Shown piece by piece: positions 1 through 10,051 of a DNA stretch of 64,000 nucleotides. The notes beneath the pieces were generated by a model that saw only the letters and a list, made by a program, of their open reading frames with translations, did not search any database and had not been told where the DNA came from. Source of the stretch: LMUY01 sp964247705 (GTDB lineage Bacteria > Pseudomonadota > Alphaproteobacteria > Acetobacterales > Acetobacteraceae); the NCBI GenBank assembly GCA_964247705.1, contig CAXTVQ010000008.1, forward strand, positions 1 to 64,000, written 5' to 3'. The translations under genes were made by a program, and so were the position numbers. Position 1 is the stretch's first letter, and each line of letters opens with the position of its first letter.

Positions 1-2
1 TT

Positions 3-446
3 CTATGGAATGACCTGGCCTTGGGCGAACGGGCCATTCGGCCGACGCGGCGGGCATGTGCACGGCGCCCCAACCGGTTTGGCGACCCCCATCGGGCAGA
101 CCCGGCGGCGACCACCGTCCGGCGTGTCGAAGAACGCATCGCATCGGCTACCAGGCGGCCCGTATCCCTGGGCTTGCTGCGGCGGATAGCCCTGAGGCGG
201 ATAGCCCTGGGGTGGATAGCCTGGTTGCGGCTGATACCCAGGCTGCGGCTGGTAGCCGGGTTGCGGGGGCGGGTAACCCGGCTGCGGGTAGCCGGGTTGC
301 TGGTCGGAACCTGGCTGCTGCGCATAGCCGGGAGGCGGGTAGCCGGGCTGCTGAGCATATCCGGGCTGTTGCGAGTCGTATTGCGCCTGCGCGGTACCCA
401 GGCCGGCCGCGAGCAAGGCGGCAGTCAGAACCAGGCGTCGCAGCAT
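3..446 (-). CDS. Secreted proline/glutamine/tyrosine-rich repeat protein with Cys-containing C-terminus
   Basis: 147 aa, no assigned function. The N-terminus (about residues 1-21) is a clear Sec signal peptide: two Arg, a Leu/Ala-rich core and an AQA cleavage site. Residues about 22-97 are degenerate PGYPQ/PPQGY repeats, an unstructured, Tyr/Pro-rich region. The last 50 residues hold four Cys (RCDAFF, VCPM, PCTCPP), which in an exported protein probably form disulfides. An AAGGGA Shine-Dalgarno lies about 11 nt before the ATG at 446. The TAG stop is at positions 3-5, so the gene is complete. It lies downstream of rdgB on the same strand, with 83 nt between them. The repeat region resembles cell-surface or periplasmic low-complexity proteins, but a function cannot be read from it. 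Confidence 0.8.
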   Translation of the reverse strand: MLRRLVLTAALLAAGLGTAQAQYDSQQPGYAQQPGYPPPGYAQQPGSDQQPGYPQPGYPPPQPGYQPQPGYQPQPGYPPQGYPPQGYPPQQAQGYGPPGSRCDAFFDTPDGGRRRVCPMGVAKPVGAPCTCPPRRPNGPFAQGQVIP

Positions 447-511
447 TGTCGAGTCCCTTGGAAGAGTGTCATTCGATACGCGCCGGGACTGTGCCTGGTT
501 TCAGGCCAAGC

Positions 512-552
512 GTCTTCAGGCGGGTGTCTTCAGGCAGGTGTCTTCAGGCAGG
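512..552. repeat. Three tandem 14-bp units at the rdgB 3' end
   Basis: GTCTTCAGGCRGGT occurs at 512-525, 526-539 and (13 nt) 540-552, with one G/A difference between the first two units. The rdgB stop codon (530-532) lies inside the middle unit. Because 14 is not a multiple of three, unit number changes the reading frame at the RdgB C-terminus. Confidence 0.9.
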
Positions 553-1129
553 CGTTGACCAGGGCGGCAAAGGCGCGGGCGCGATGGCTGGTGGCATGCT
601 TCTCCGCCGGCAACATCTCACCGTAGCTCTGCTCGGCGCCTGACGGAACGAACATCGGATCATAGCCAAATCCCTTGTCGCCACGCGGCGGCCAGCAGGT
701 TTCGCCATCGATCCGGCCCAGGAAGGTCGCTGTCTCCCCACCCGGCCACGCCAGGCAAAGCGCGCACACGAACCAAGCGGGGCTCGGCCCACCCGCCAGC
801 TCGTTCACCCGCGCCATCGCGGCCGCAAAATCCTTTTCCGGTCCGGCCCAGCGCGCCGACAGCACGCCGGGTGCGCCGCCTAGCGCCGCCACGCAGAACC
901 CCGAATCGTCGGCCAGCGCCGGCATGCCGCTCGCCTCGGCGCTCGCGACTGCCTTCAGCCGGGAATTGCCGGCAAAATCGGGCTCGGTCTCCTCCGGTTC
1001 CGGCAAGCCGAGCGACCCGGCGGACAGCACGGCCACGCCGAACGGGACCAGCAACGCCTCGATCTCCCGCAACTTGCCCGGGTTGTGGCTGGCCAGGACG
1101 AGGCGGCTACCGTGCTCGAGCCGCCTCAC
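530..1129 (-). CDS. rdgB: RdgB/HAM1 family dITP/XTP pyrophosphatase
   Basis: 199 aa, normal family length. It hydrolyses non-canonical purine NTPs (dITP, ITP, XTP) to the monophosphate and PPi, cleaning the nucleotide pool in the cytosol. Visible motifs are the N-terminal SHNPGKLREIE substrate loop (residues about 14-24), the LADDSGF metal/catalytic segment around residue 71, the FGYDPMFVP segment near 152, and a late SHRARA motif typical of the family. The ATG at 1129 overlaps the rph stop by 4 nt (ATGA), so translation is probably coupled to rph; rph-rdgB is a common bacterial pairing. The last residues (CLKTPA) are encoded by the 14-bp tandem repeat at 512-552. Confidence 0.95.
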   Translation of the reverse strand: MRRLEHGSRLVLASHNPGKLREIEALLVPFGVAVLSAGSLGLPEPEETEPDFAGNSRLKAVASAEASGMPALADDSGFCVAALGGAPGVLSARWAGPEKDFAAAMARVNELAGGPSPAWFVCALCLAWPGGETATFLGRIDGETCWPPRGDKGFGYDPMFVPSGAEQSYGEMLPAEKHATSHRARAFAALVNACLKTPA

Positions 1130-1836
1130 CGCAGCGCTGCACGTTGCAGGTCATACAACTGCGCTGTCCCGAGCCGGGCCAGGCGCATCAGTTCGGCAAA
1201 CTGCGCGTCGCTGAACGGCGCCTTCTCCGCGGTGCCCTGGATCTCGACGATACCGCCCTCGGTCAGGACGAAGTTCGCGTCGGCCTCGGCGCCGGAGTCC
1301 TCTGCGTAATCCAGATCGAGCATGGGGGTGCCGGCGACCAGCCCGCAGGACACGGCGGCCACTTGGCCCAGCAGCGGCGACTGCGCGATCACCCGGTTCT
1401 CCACCAGGCGGTTCAGCGCCAGGCTGAGTGCCACCCAGGCCCCGGTGATCGAGGCGCAGCGCGTGCCGCCGTCAGCGTTCAGCACGTCGCAGTCGAGCGT
1501 AATGGTCATCTCGCCCAGTTTCTTGCGGTCCACGACGGCGCGCAGCGAGCGGCCGATCAGGCGCTGGATCTCCTGCGTGCGGCCAGACTGCTTGCCGCGG
1601 GCGGCTTCCCGGTCGCCGCGGGTGTGGGTGGCGCGGGGCAGCATGCCGTATTCGGCGGTGACCCAACCCTCGCCCTTGCCGCGCAGGAACCCTGGGACAC
1701 GCCCTTCCACGCTGGCGGCGCAGAGCACTTCGGTGCCGCCCATGCGGATGACACAGGAACCTTCGGCATGGCGGGCGAAGCCGGTGGTGAAGCTGATGTC
1801 GCGAAGCGCGTCGGGTGCGCGGCCGGAGGGGCGCAT
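1126..1836 (-). CDS. rph: Ribonuclease PH
   Basis: 236 aa, the usual length. RNase PH is a phosphorolytic 3'-5' exoribonuclease that trims tRNA 3' ends after endonucleolytic processing, working as a hexamer in the cytosol. The opening RPSGRAPDALR, the substrate-binding GWVTAEYGMLPRATHTR segment (about 57-73), the SGRTQEIQRLIGRSLRA block and the GGTRCASITGA phosphate-site region are all present. It is upstream of and overlaps rdgB. A short gene (1902-2087) precedes it by 65 nt on the same strand. Confidence 0.97.
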   Translation of the reverse strand: MRPSGRAPDALRDISFTTGFARHAEGSCVIRMGGTEVLCAASVEGRVPGFLRGKGEGWVTAEYGMLPRATHTRGDREAARGKQSGRTQEIQRLIGRSLRAVVDRKKLGEMTITLDCDVLNADGGTRCASITGAWVALSLALNRLVENRVIAQSPLLGQVAAVSCGLVAGTPMLDLDYAEDSGAEADANFVLTEGGIVEIQGTAEKAPFSDAQFAELMRLARLGTAQLYDLQRAALR

Positions 1837-1901
1837 GGAATGGGTCCTGTCTTGGTTGGGGTGGTTACACGCGATCGTCTCTCCCCACGTCGTGGGAGGG
1901 G

Positions 1902-2087
1902 TTACTTTTCTTCCGGGGTCAGCGTCACGACGACGTCTGCCGCGAGCCGGTGGGTCTCGGCCTGCTGCTCGAGCGATTTCGGGAAGCGTGAGCGTCCGGC
2001 CTGCACCAGGATCTGCTTGGCCTTACCCTCATGCCAGGCGCGCACCGCGTCCAGCGCCGCCTGCCACCCCCGTTCGAACTCGGTCAT
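1902..2087 (-). CDS. Small hypothetical protein upstream of rph
   Basis: 61 aa starting MTEFERGWQAALDAV, rich in Trp, Ala and charged residues and predicted helical. The ATG at 2087 was preferred over a frame-open extension to 2138 because a purine-rich GAGAGGG stretch precedes it by a few bases and the extension would run towards the divergent hrcA leader. It has no signal peptide or membrane segment. It is the first gene of a likely short-gene/rph/rdgB transcript divergent from hrcA. Family not recognised. Confidence 0.65.
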   Translation of the reverse strand: MTEFERGWQAALDAVRAWHEGKAKQILVQAGRSRFPKSLEQQAETHRLAADVVVTLTPEEK

Positions 2088-2186
2088 ACGCCCTCTCTTC
2101 GGCCGGAAGCCACACTCTGGCCGCCATTGTCGGACCACCGACCGGATTTGACCACACGGGGACGCATTCCTAGCTTCTCATCCCAC

Positions 2187-3263
2187 ATGTCGACCGTGCC
2201 TTTTCCCCACGACCGCCCGCATCTACCCCCGGGACTGGACTCCCGCAGCGCCGCCGTGCTGCGGGAGATCGTGGAGCAGTTCGTGCAGACCGGTGAGCCG
2301 ATGGGCAGCCGCACCCTGTCACGCCGGCTGACGATGCCGATGTCCCCCGCCACGATCCGCAACGTGATGGCGGATCTGACGGAGGCGGGGCTGCTGTTCG
2401 CCCCCCACACTTCGGCCGGCCGGCTTCCGACCGAGCGCGGGTTGCGCCTGTTCGTGGACGGGCTGCTGCAGTTCGGCGACCTCGGCGAGGACGAGCGCGA
2501 GCACATCAGCCGCGCGCTCGAGGCCCGTGGCCGCTCGCTGCAAGACACGCTGGCGGATGCGTCGTCCATGCTCTCCGGGCTGTCGGCGGCGGCTGGGCTG
2601 GTGCTGGCGCCGAAGAACGAGGGGGCGATCCGCCATATCGAGTTCGTGCCGCTCGGGCCGGGCCGCGCGCTGGTGATCCTGGTGGGGACGGACGGCCAGG
2701 TGGAGAACCGGGTGATCGAGACGCCGCCGGGTCTGCCGCCCTCCTCGCTGACGCACGCGGCCAACTACCTCAATGCCCGCCTGTCAGGCCGCTCGCTGGC
2801 GGAGCTGAGCACGATCGTGACCAAGGAGATGGCCGAGGACCGCAGCCAGTTGGACGCGCTGTCGGCCTCGGTGGTGGAGACGGGGCTCGCCACCTGGGCG
2901 ACCGGCACGGCCGGGTTCGGTGGCAGCCTGATCGTGCGCGGGCAGGGCAAGCTTCTCGCAGACGTCACGGGGATCGAGCGGATCGGTGCTATCCAGGTGT
3001 TGTTCGACCGGTTGGAAACGCAGGATACGATGCTCAAGCTGCTGGAGTTGGCCGAGCAGTCGGACGGGGTGCGGATCTTCATCGGGGCCGAAAGCGGGTT
3101 GTTTGGGGCGGCCGGCATTTCGATGGTGGTGGCGCCGGCACGCAACGAGGCGGACAAGATCGTGGGGGCGATCGGGGTGATCGGGCCGACGCGGATCAAT
3201 TACGGGCGGATCATTCCGGTGGTGGACTACACGGCGCGCGTTATCGGGCGGCTGCTGGGATGA
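2187..3263 (+). CDS. hrcA: Heat-inducible transcriptional repressor HrcA
   Basis: 358 aa. HrcA represses chaperone operons (usually groESL) by binding CIRCE inverted repeats and needs GroEL to stay active. The N-terminal winged helix is visible: LDSRSAAVLREIVEQFVQTGEPMGSRTL, then SPATIRNVMADLTEAGLL and HTSAGRLPTERGLRLFV (about residues 12-95). The C-terminal GAF-like region ends with a conserved GPTRINYGRIIPVVDY block. ATG 2187 gives a standard N-terminus; the open frame extends further upstream without family similarity. The stop overlaps an ATG for grpE (ATGA). No CIRCE sequence was found near it, so its targets are probably outside the window. Confidence 0.96.
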   Translation: MSTVPFPHDRPHLPPGLDSRSAAVLREIVEQFVQTGEPMGSRTLSRRLTMPMSPATIRNVMADLTEAGLLFAPHTSAGRLPTERGLRLFVDGLLQFGDLGEDEREHISRALEARGRSLQDTLADASSMLSGLSAAAGLVLAPKNEGAIRHIEFVPLGPGRALVILVGTDGQVENRVIETPPGLPPSSLTHAANYLNARLSGRSLAELSTIVTKEMAEDRSQLDALSASVVETGLATWATGTAGFGGSLIVRGQGKLLADVTGIERIGAIQVLFDRLETQDTMLKLLELAEQSDGVRIFIGAESGLFGAAGISMVVAPARNEADKIVGAIGVIGPTRINYGRIIPVVDYTARVIGRLLG

Positions 3264-3895
3264 GCGGTTTGTTTCGGGGCAGCTTGTTCAGCGGCGGGCG
3301 GCGTCCTAATTCTGCGACCATGAGCGAGACCGAACTGCCGCCCGAGATGGCGGACCCCATTTCCACCCCCGAGACCCCGGAAGACGTGATGTCGGCGGCC
3401 ACCGCCCGCATTGCCGAGCTGGAGGCCGAGCGGGACGATTACCGCGACCGCTACATGCGGTCGGAGGCCGAGAACGCCAACGTGCGCGCCCGTGCCAAGC
3501 GCGACGTGGAGGACGCCCGCCAGTTCGCGGTGCAGAAATTCGCGCGTGACGTGGTGGAGGCGGCGGACAACCTGCGCCGTGGGCTGGACCAGTTGCCGGC
3601 GGCACAGCCCGGCGAGCCCGACATCGTGGGCAAGCTGCGGGACGGGTTCGAGGGCGTGGAGCGGTCGTTCCTGTCGCTGTTGGAGCGCAACGGGATCGCC
3701 AAGGTGGACCCGACGGGCAAGCCGTTCGACCCGAACCTGCATCAGGCGATGGCCGAGCAGCCGAGTTCGGAGCATGCGCCCGGGACGGTGATCCAGGCCT
3801 GGACGGCGGGCTGGACGCTGAACGGTCGGTTGCTGCGGCCGGCGATGGTGGTGGTTGCGAAGCCGGATGCGGGAACGGCGCCGGCTAGCGCGTAA
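3260..3895 (+). CDS. grpE: GrpE nucleotide exchange factor
   Basis: 211 aa from the ATG overlapping the hrcA stop, or 191 aa from the internal ATG at 3320 (MSETELPP), the more family-like N-terminus. GrpE dimers release ADP from DnaK. Visible are the long N-terminal coiled coil (AARIAELEAERDDYRDRYMRSEAENANVRARA), the central FARDVVEAADNL segment, and the C-terminal beta domain ending in a QAWTAGWTLNGRLLRPAMVVVAK block that is the GrpE signature. hrcA-grpE coupling is a standard arrangement; dnaK-dnaJ lie 4 kb downstream on the same strand, separated by an inserted minus-strand pair. Confidence 0.95.
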   Translation: MSGLFRGSLFSGGRRPNSATMSETELPPEMADPISTPETPEDVMSAATARIAELEAERDDYRDRYMRSEAENANVRARAKRDVEDARQFAVQKFARDVVEAADNLRRGLDQLPAAQPGEPDIVGKLRDGFEGVERSFLSLLERNGIAKVDPTGKPFDPNLHQAMAEQPSSEHAPGTVIQAWTAGWTLNGRLLRPAMVVVAKPDAGTAPASA

Positions 3896-3992
3896 GAGGG
3901 CCCTTTCGGCTTGCGGGAGGGTGGACTTGTTTTCGGATGGGGGGTGCGCGTGGCACCTCCCCCCGGCCTCCTCCCACGAGGGGAGGGGGAGT

Positions 3993-4520
3993 TTATACCG
4001 TCTCCAGCGGCAACGCTTGGATCGAACCCAGGTGGCGTTTGACGATCAGCACCGTTTCCGCGGCAAACGCCTTCAGGGCCGGATTTTCGCCCTGCTCCGC
4101 CTCTTTCGCGAACGCGGCTCCGTCTGCCTGATGGATTGCGTCCATCTCCTGCAGATACAAATTGTCGAACGCCTTGCCCGACAACCCGCGCAAACGATCC
4201 AGCCGCGCCGTAAAGTCGGCGTTTAGCGCGGTTGGAAGGGTGACGCCGACCGAACTGGCGATCGACCGCAGCTTGGCGCCGACCAGTTGGTGGTCGTGGA
4301 CCTCGGTGACCCCTAGGTCGGTGATGTCCTGCCGAGCCGCCTTCCCGGAGGCGACCTTGCTGGCCTCGACCTCGTACATGCCGCCTTGCGACACCATGGC
4401 CATGAAGGTCCGGTCCGCGTCCGAGAGTGTGGGGGCGGCAGCGGCGCTGGCCACGAAACGGTTCAGCGTCGGTACGGCCAGGGCCGCGCCACAGAAACAC
4501 AGGACGGATCGGCGTTGCAT
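3993..4520 (-). CDS. DUF4142-type exported protein
   Basis: 175 aa, start chosen at ATG 4520 because AAGGTG lies just upstream and MQRRSVLCFCGAALA begins a signal peptide; ten extra codons are open upstream. The mature part is all-helical and ferritin-like in periodicity: SDADRTFMAMVSQGGMYEVEASKVA and a later EVHDHQLVGAKLRSIA, the pattern of DUF4142 (putative outer-membrane/periplasmic proteins of unknown function). Two histidines (VHDHQ) sit where the family usually has them. It is 75 nt downstream of the RND permease on the same strand and may share its transcript. Biochemical role unknown. Confidence 0.8.
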   Translation of the reverse strand: MQRRSVLCFCGAALAVPTLNRFVASAAAAPTLSDADRTFMAMVSQGGMYEVEASKVASGKAARQDITDLGVTEVHDHQLVGAKLRSIASSVGVTLPTALNADFTARLDRLRGLSGKAFDNLYLQEMDAIHQADGAAFAKEAEQGENPALKAFAAETVLIVKRHLGSIQALPLETV

Positions 4521-4595
4521 CGGGCGCACCTTGATAAGTTGGAGCGCCAAGCTCCACCCGTCCCGGCCCTTGTCAAATGACGATCCCGGTAAGGG

Positions 4596-7500
4596 TCAGA
4601 CACCCAGCTTGGCGGCGAGCGCCGGCACGCGGCGGGGCCGGCGGCCGGGGGTCAGCCAGCGCTGCAGCCCGTCCAGATACAAATAGATCACCGGGGTGGT
4701 GTAGAGCGTCAGCACCTGGCTGAGCAGCAGCCCACCCACCATCGCCACGCCGAGCGGCTTGCGGAACTCGGACCCGGCGCCGCTGCCCAGCATCAGCGGC
4801 AAGCCCGTGAGCAAGGCCGCCACCGTGGTCATCAGGATCGGGCGGAAGCGCAATACGCAGGCCTGGCGGATCGCAGCCAGCGGCTCCTGCCCGTCCCGCC
4901 GTTCGGCTGCAACGGCGAAGTCCACCATCATGATGCCGTTCTTCTTCACGATGCCGATCAGCAGGATCACGCCCACGATCGCGATCACCGACAAATCGTA
5001 GTGGAACAACACGAGCAGCAGCAGCGCTCCCAGCCCGGCGGACGGCAGCGTGGAGAGGATCGTCAGCGGCAGGATGTAGCTCTCGTACAGGATGCCGAGC
5101 ACGATGTAGACGCACACCAGGGCCGCCGCGATCAGGTACGGCTCGGACGCTAGCGAGCTCTGGAACGCCTGCGCCGTGCCCTGGAACGAGCGCTGCAGCG
5201 TGTCCGGCAGGTGCAAGCCGGCCTCCGCCTTGGCGATGGCGGCCACGGCGTCGCCGATCGCGGCACCCGGGGCCAGGTTGAAGGAGATCGTGACCGCCGG
5301 GAACTGGCTCTGGTGGTTGATCGCCAACGGCTGCACGGGGCCGGTGTCCCAGTGGACGAAGGTGGACAGCGGCACGGCCTGCCCGCCGGCCGAGCGGACA
5401 TACAGGCGGCCGAGGGTCGCCGGGTCGCCGGCCAGCTCGGGCGGGACCTGCATCACCACCCAGTAGGAGTTGGCCTGGGTGAAATACTGCACGACCTCGC
5501 GCTCGCCGAACGCGTCGTAGAGGGTGTCGTCGATCTGCTGCGGCTGGATGCCGAACCGGCCGGCGATGTCACGGTCGTAGACCAGGGTCGCGGCGCGGCC
5601 GGAGGTCTGCTGGTCGGTGGCGACGCTGCTGAGTTGCGGCAGGTGCTGCAGCGCCGTGAGCACACGCGGGGCCCAGTGGTTCAGCTCGTCGCTATCCACG
5701 TCCTGCAGCGTGTATTGATACATCGTGCGCGCGTTGCGGGCGCCGATCACGATGTCCACCTGCGGCTGCATGAACACCCGCACGCCCTCCACGGCGGCGA
5801 AGCGCGTCTGCAGCCGGGCGATTACCTGGGTGATGGTGCTGGTGCGCCGGGACCAGGGTTTCAGGTTCACGATCAGGCGGCCGTTGTTGCCGGTGATGCC
5901 GAGGCTGGTGCCGATCGCGCCGTTGGTGGTGGTCACGTCCGGATCCTGCCGCACGGCGTCCTGCACCCGCTCCATCGCGGCCGACATCTGCTGGAACGAG
6001 ACGTCCTGCGCCGCCTCCACCACGCATTGGATGATCCCCGTATCTTGCACCGGGAAGAAGCCCTTGGGGATCACGACGAACAACCAGCCGGCGAGGGTCA
6101 CGCAGAGCAGGAATACGCCGAGCGTGACCGCCCGGAGCCGCAATGCCACGTCCAGCGTGCGGGCGTAACCGCGGGACAGCGCCTCGAAGCCGCGCTCGAT
6201 CAGGCGGTAGAGCCGGCCGTGCTCGTGCGTGCGGCGGAGGAAGCGGGCGCAGAGCATCGGGGTCAAGGTGAGCGAGACGATGGCCGAGAGCAGCACGGCG
6301 CCGCACACCACCACGGCGAACTCGCGGAACAAGCGGCCGACGATGCCGCCCATCAGCAGGATCGGGATGAACACGGCGACCAGGGAGATGCTGATCGAGA
6401 CGATGGTGAAGCCGATCTCGCCGGAGCCCTTCAGCGCGGCTTCGAGCGCGTTCATGCCGTCTTCCACGTGGCGGTAGATGTTCTCCAGCATGACGATGGC
6501 GTCGTCGATCACGAAGCCGACCGCGATGGTCAGGCCCATCAGGGAGAGGTTGTCCAGGCTGTAGCCCAGCACGAACATCAGCCCGAGGCAGCCGACGAGC
6601 GAGAGCGGCACGGCGAGACTCGGGATCACGGTCGCCCAGACGTCGCGCAGGAACAGGAACACGACGGCCACGACCAGCGTCACCGAGAGGCCGAGGGTGA
6701 ACTTCACGTCGGCGATCGAGGCCAGGATGGTGGGGGTGCGGTCCTGGATCACCTGCACATGCAGGGCGCTGGTAAGGGACGCCTCCATCCGGGGCAGCTC
6801 CGCCTTCACGCGCTGCACCGCCGCGACCAGGTTGGCGCCCGGCTGCTTCAGCACGGCGAGCTGCACGCCGCGGCGGCCGTTCTGCCAGCCGGCGACGTAG
6901 CGGCTCTGCGGGCCGAGGGTCACCTGGCCGACGTCGGCCAGCCGCACGGGCGCGCCGTTGCGCCACGCGACGATCGTCTGGCCAAGGCGGGCCGGGTCCG
7001 TCACCTGGTCGTTGGCGTAGACGGTGATGGCGCTGCCGGCGCCTTCCAGCACGCCTTTCGGGCCGTTCGCGGTGGCGGTGGCGAGCACCTGACGCACGTC
7101 CTCGAGCGTTAGGCCGGTGTTGGCGAGGCGCGCCGGGTCGATGTCCACGCGCAGGGCGGGCTTCTGCTGGCCGGTCACCTGGACCTGGGCCACGCCGCCG
7201 ATCTGGGTGATCTGCTGCGCCAGGACCGTTTCGGCCAGGTCGTCCACGGTGGTGAGCGGCAGGGTGTCGGACTGGACGGCGATGATCATGATCGGCGCGT
7301 CCGCCGGGTTCACCTTGCGGTATGTGGGCGGCGACGGCATGGCCTTGGGCAGCGAGCCCTGCGCCGCGTTGATCGCCGCCTGCACATCGGCGGCGGCGGC
7401 GTCGATGTTGCGGCTGAGGTCGAACTGCAGCGTGATCTGCGTGGTGCCGATCACGCTGCTGGAGGTGATCTGGCTGACGGCGTTGATCTGGGCGAACTGT

Positions 7501-7706
7501 TGTTCGAGCGGTTCGGCGACGGTGGCGGCCATCGTTTCGGGGCTGGCGCCGGGGAAGTTGGCGGTGACGGTGATGGTGGGGAAGTCCACCGTCGGCAGCG
7601 GGGCCTGCGGCAGGAAGGGGTAGGCAGCGAGCCCGGCGAGGAAGATCGCCAGCATGAGCAGCGAGGTTGCGACCGGGCGGCGGATGAACGGGGCCGAGAC
7701 GTTCAT
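4596..7706 (-). CDS. RND-family (HAE1/MdtBC-like) multidrug efflux permease
   Basis: 1036 aa, the length of MdtB/MdtC/AcrB proteins. Inner-membrane proton-driven trimeric exporter. ATG 7706 begins MNVSAPFIRRPVATSLLMLAI, the canonical RND N-terminus; the longer open frame upstream has no similarity. TM4 carries the proton-relay pair in GFVIDDAIVMLENIYRH (about residue 405), and the duplicated periplasmic loops and TM blocks are complete (FPGASPETM near 55; GIVKKNGIMMVDFA near 935). It ends with LAAKLGV. No membrane-fusion adaptor or TolC-type gene is adjacent, so partners must be encoded elsewhere. Substrate unknown. Confidence 0.92.
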   Translation of the reverse strand: MNVSAPFIRRPVATSLLMLAIFLAGLAAYPFLPQAPLPTVDFPTITVTANFPGASPETMAATVAEPLEQQFAQINAVSQITSSSVIGTTQITLQFDLSRNIDAAAADVQAAINAAQGSLPKAMPSPPTYRKVNPADAPIMIIAVQSDTLPLTTVDDLAETVLAQQITQIGGVAQVQVTGQQKPALRVDIDPARLANTGLTLEDVRQVLATATANGPKGVLEGAGSAITVYANDQVTDPARLGQTIVAWRNGAPVRLADVGQVTLGPQSRYVAGWQNGRRGVQLAVLKQPGANLVAAVQRVKAELPRMEASLTSALHVQVIQDRTPTILASIADVKFTLGLSVTLVVAVVFLFLRDVWATVIPSLAVPLSLVGCLGLMFVLGYSLDNLSLMGLTIAVGFVIDDAIVMLENIYRHVEDGMNALEAALKGSGEIGFTIVSISISLVAVFIPILLMGGIVGRLFREFAVVVCGAVLLSAIVSLTLTPMLCARFLRRTHEHGRLYRLIERGFEALSRGYARTLDVALRLRAVTLGVFLLCVTLAGWLFVVIPKGFFPVQDTGIIQCVVEAAQDVSFQQMSAAMERVQDAVRQDPDVTTTNGAIGTSLGITGNNGRLIVNLKPWSRRTSTITQVIARLQTRFAAVEGVRVFMQPQVDIVIGARNARTMYQYTLQDVDSDELNHWAPRVLTALQHLPQLSSVATDQQTSGRAATLVYDRDIAGRFGIQPQQIDDTLYDAFGEREVVQYFTQANSYWVVMQVPPELAGDPATLGRLYVRSAGGQAVPLSTFVHWDTGPVQPLAINHQSQFPAVTISFNLAPGAAIGDAVAAIAKAEAGLHLPDTLQRSFQGTAQAFQSSLASEPYLIAAALVCVYIVLGILYESYILPLTILSTLPSAGLGALLLLVLFHYDLSVIAIVGVILLIGIVKKNGIMMVDFAVAAERRDGQEPLAAIRQACVLRFRPILMTTVAALLTGLPLMLGSGAGSEFRKPLGVAMVGGLLLSQVLTLYTTPVIYLYLDGLQRWLTPGRRPRRVPALAAKLGV

Positions 7707-7905
7707 GACGGCCGGACGATCGGCATGGCGGGCGCCTTGGTTGGTTTCCGCGCCGAGTGTAGCCTCGCCAGCCCTGGGATCGGGATCGGCTCCCGTCGTG
7801 CCGCCTTCACGTTTGTGTAAGGTTTGTGCGGCAGTTTTCGGTGGCCGGCACTGCGCCGGAAGCGCGGCGGAAAGGCCAAGCCGTTGCAAAAACACCGCCC
7901 ACCCA

Positions 7906-7935
7906 CTTGCTTCACCCCACCCGGCTCAATACATC
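7906..7935 (+). promoter_or_regulatory. Weak candidate heat-shock promoter for dnaK
   Basis: The 302-nt divergent gap between the RND gene and dnaK holds no gene. CTTGCT (7906-7911) followed by about 16 nt and CTCAATACAT (7926-7935) loosely resembles alphaproteobacterial RpoH promoters (CTTG, about 17 nt, then CYTATNT). The -10 match is poor. No CIRCE repeat is present. Confidence 0.25.
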
Positions 7936-8008
7936 GCCGTTCACACCACATCCCAAGGGTCTCGCGCGGTGCTTCGGGCCGCCCTGGACCGCTGAAATGG
8001 AGTTTTGA

Positions 8009-9916
<1,908 letters not shown>

Positions 9917-9962
9917 GTGCACATGGCCGGGGCCGGTTCGCACGCTGTCCCTGGCCAGTGCG

Positions 9963-10029
9963 CCTCTGATACGATCAGAGGGGTCTGGGGCCTCCGTGCC
10001 CCAGCGGGGTCGAGGGGCAGTGCTCCTCG
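9963..10029. repeat. Three consecutive palindromes between dnaK and dnaJ
   Basis: Perfect hairpin CCTCTGAT/ATCAGAGG (9963-9970, 9974-9981, 3-nt loop); perfect CTGGGGC/GCCCCAG (9985-9991, 9998-10004, 6-nt loop); and CGAGGGGC/GCTCCTCG with one G-T pair (10011-10018, 10022-10029). No strong T-run follows any stem, so they may attenuate or stabilise the dnaK-dnaJ transcript rather than end it. The third resembles the AGGGCAGAGCCCT palindrome at 41281. Confidence 0.85.
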
Positions 10030-10051
10030 CCTTTGTTAATCGGGGTTCGAC

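Noticed and set aside
5211..7112. 633-codon frame on the plus strand opposite the RND permease
   Set aside because: High-GC antisense shadow; the protein is a His/Asp/Gly/Val-rich frame with no domain, while the minus strand encodes a full RND permease.
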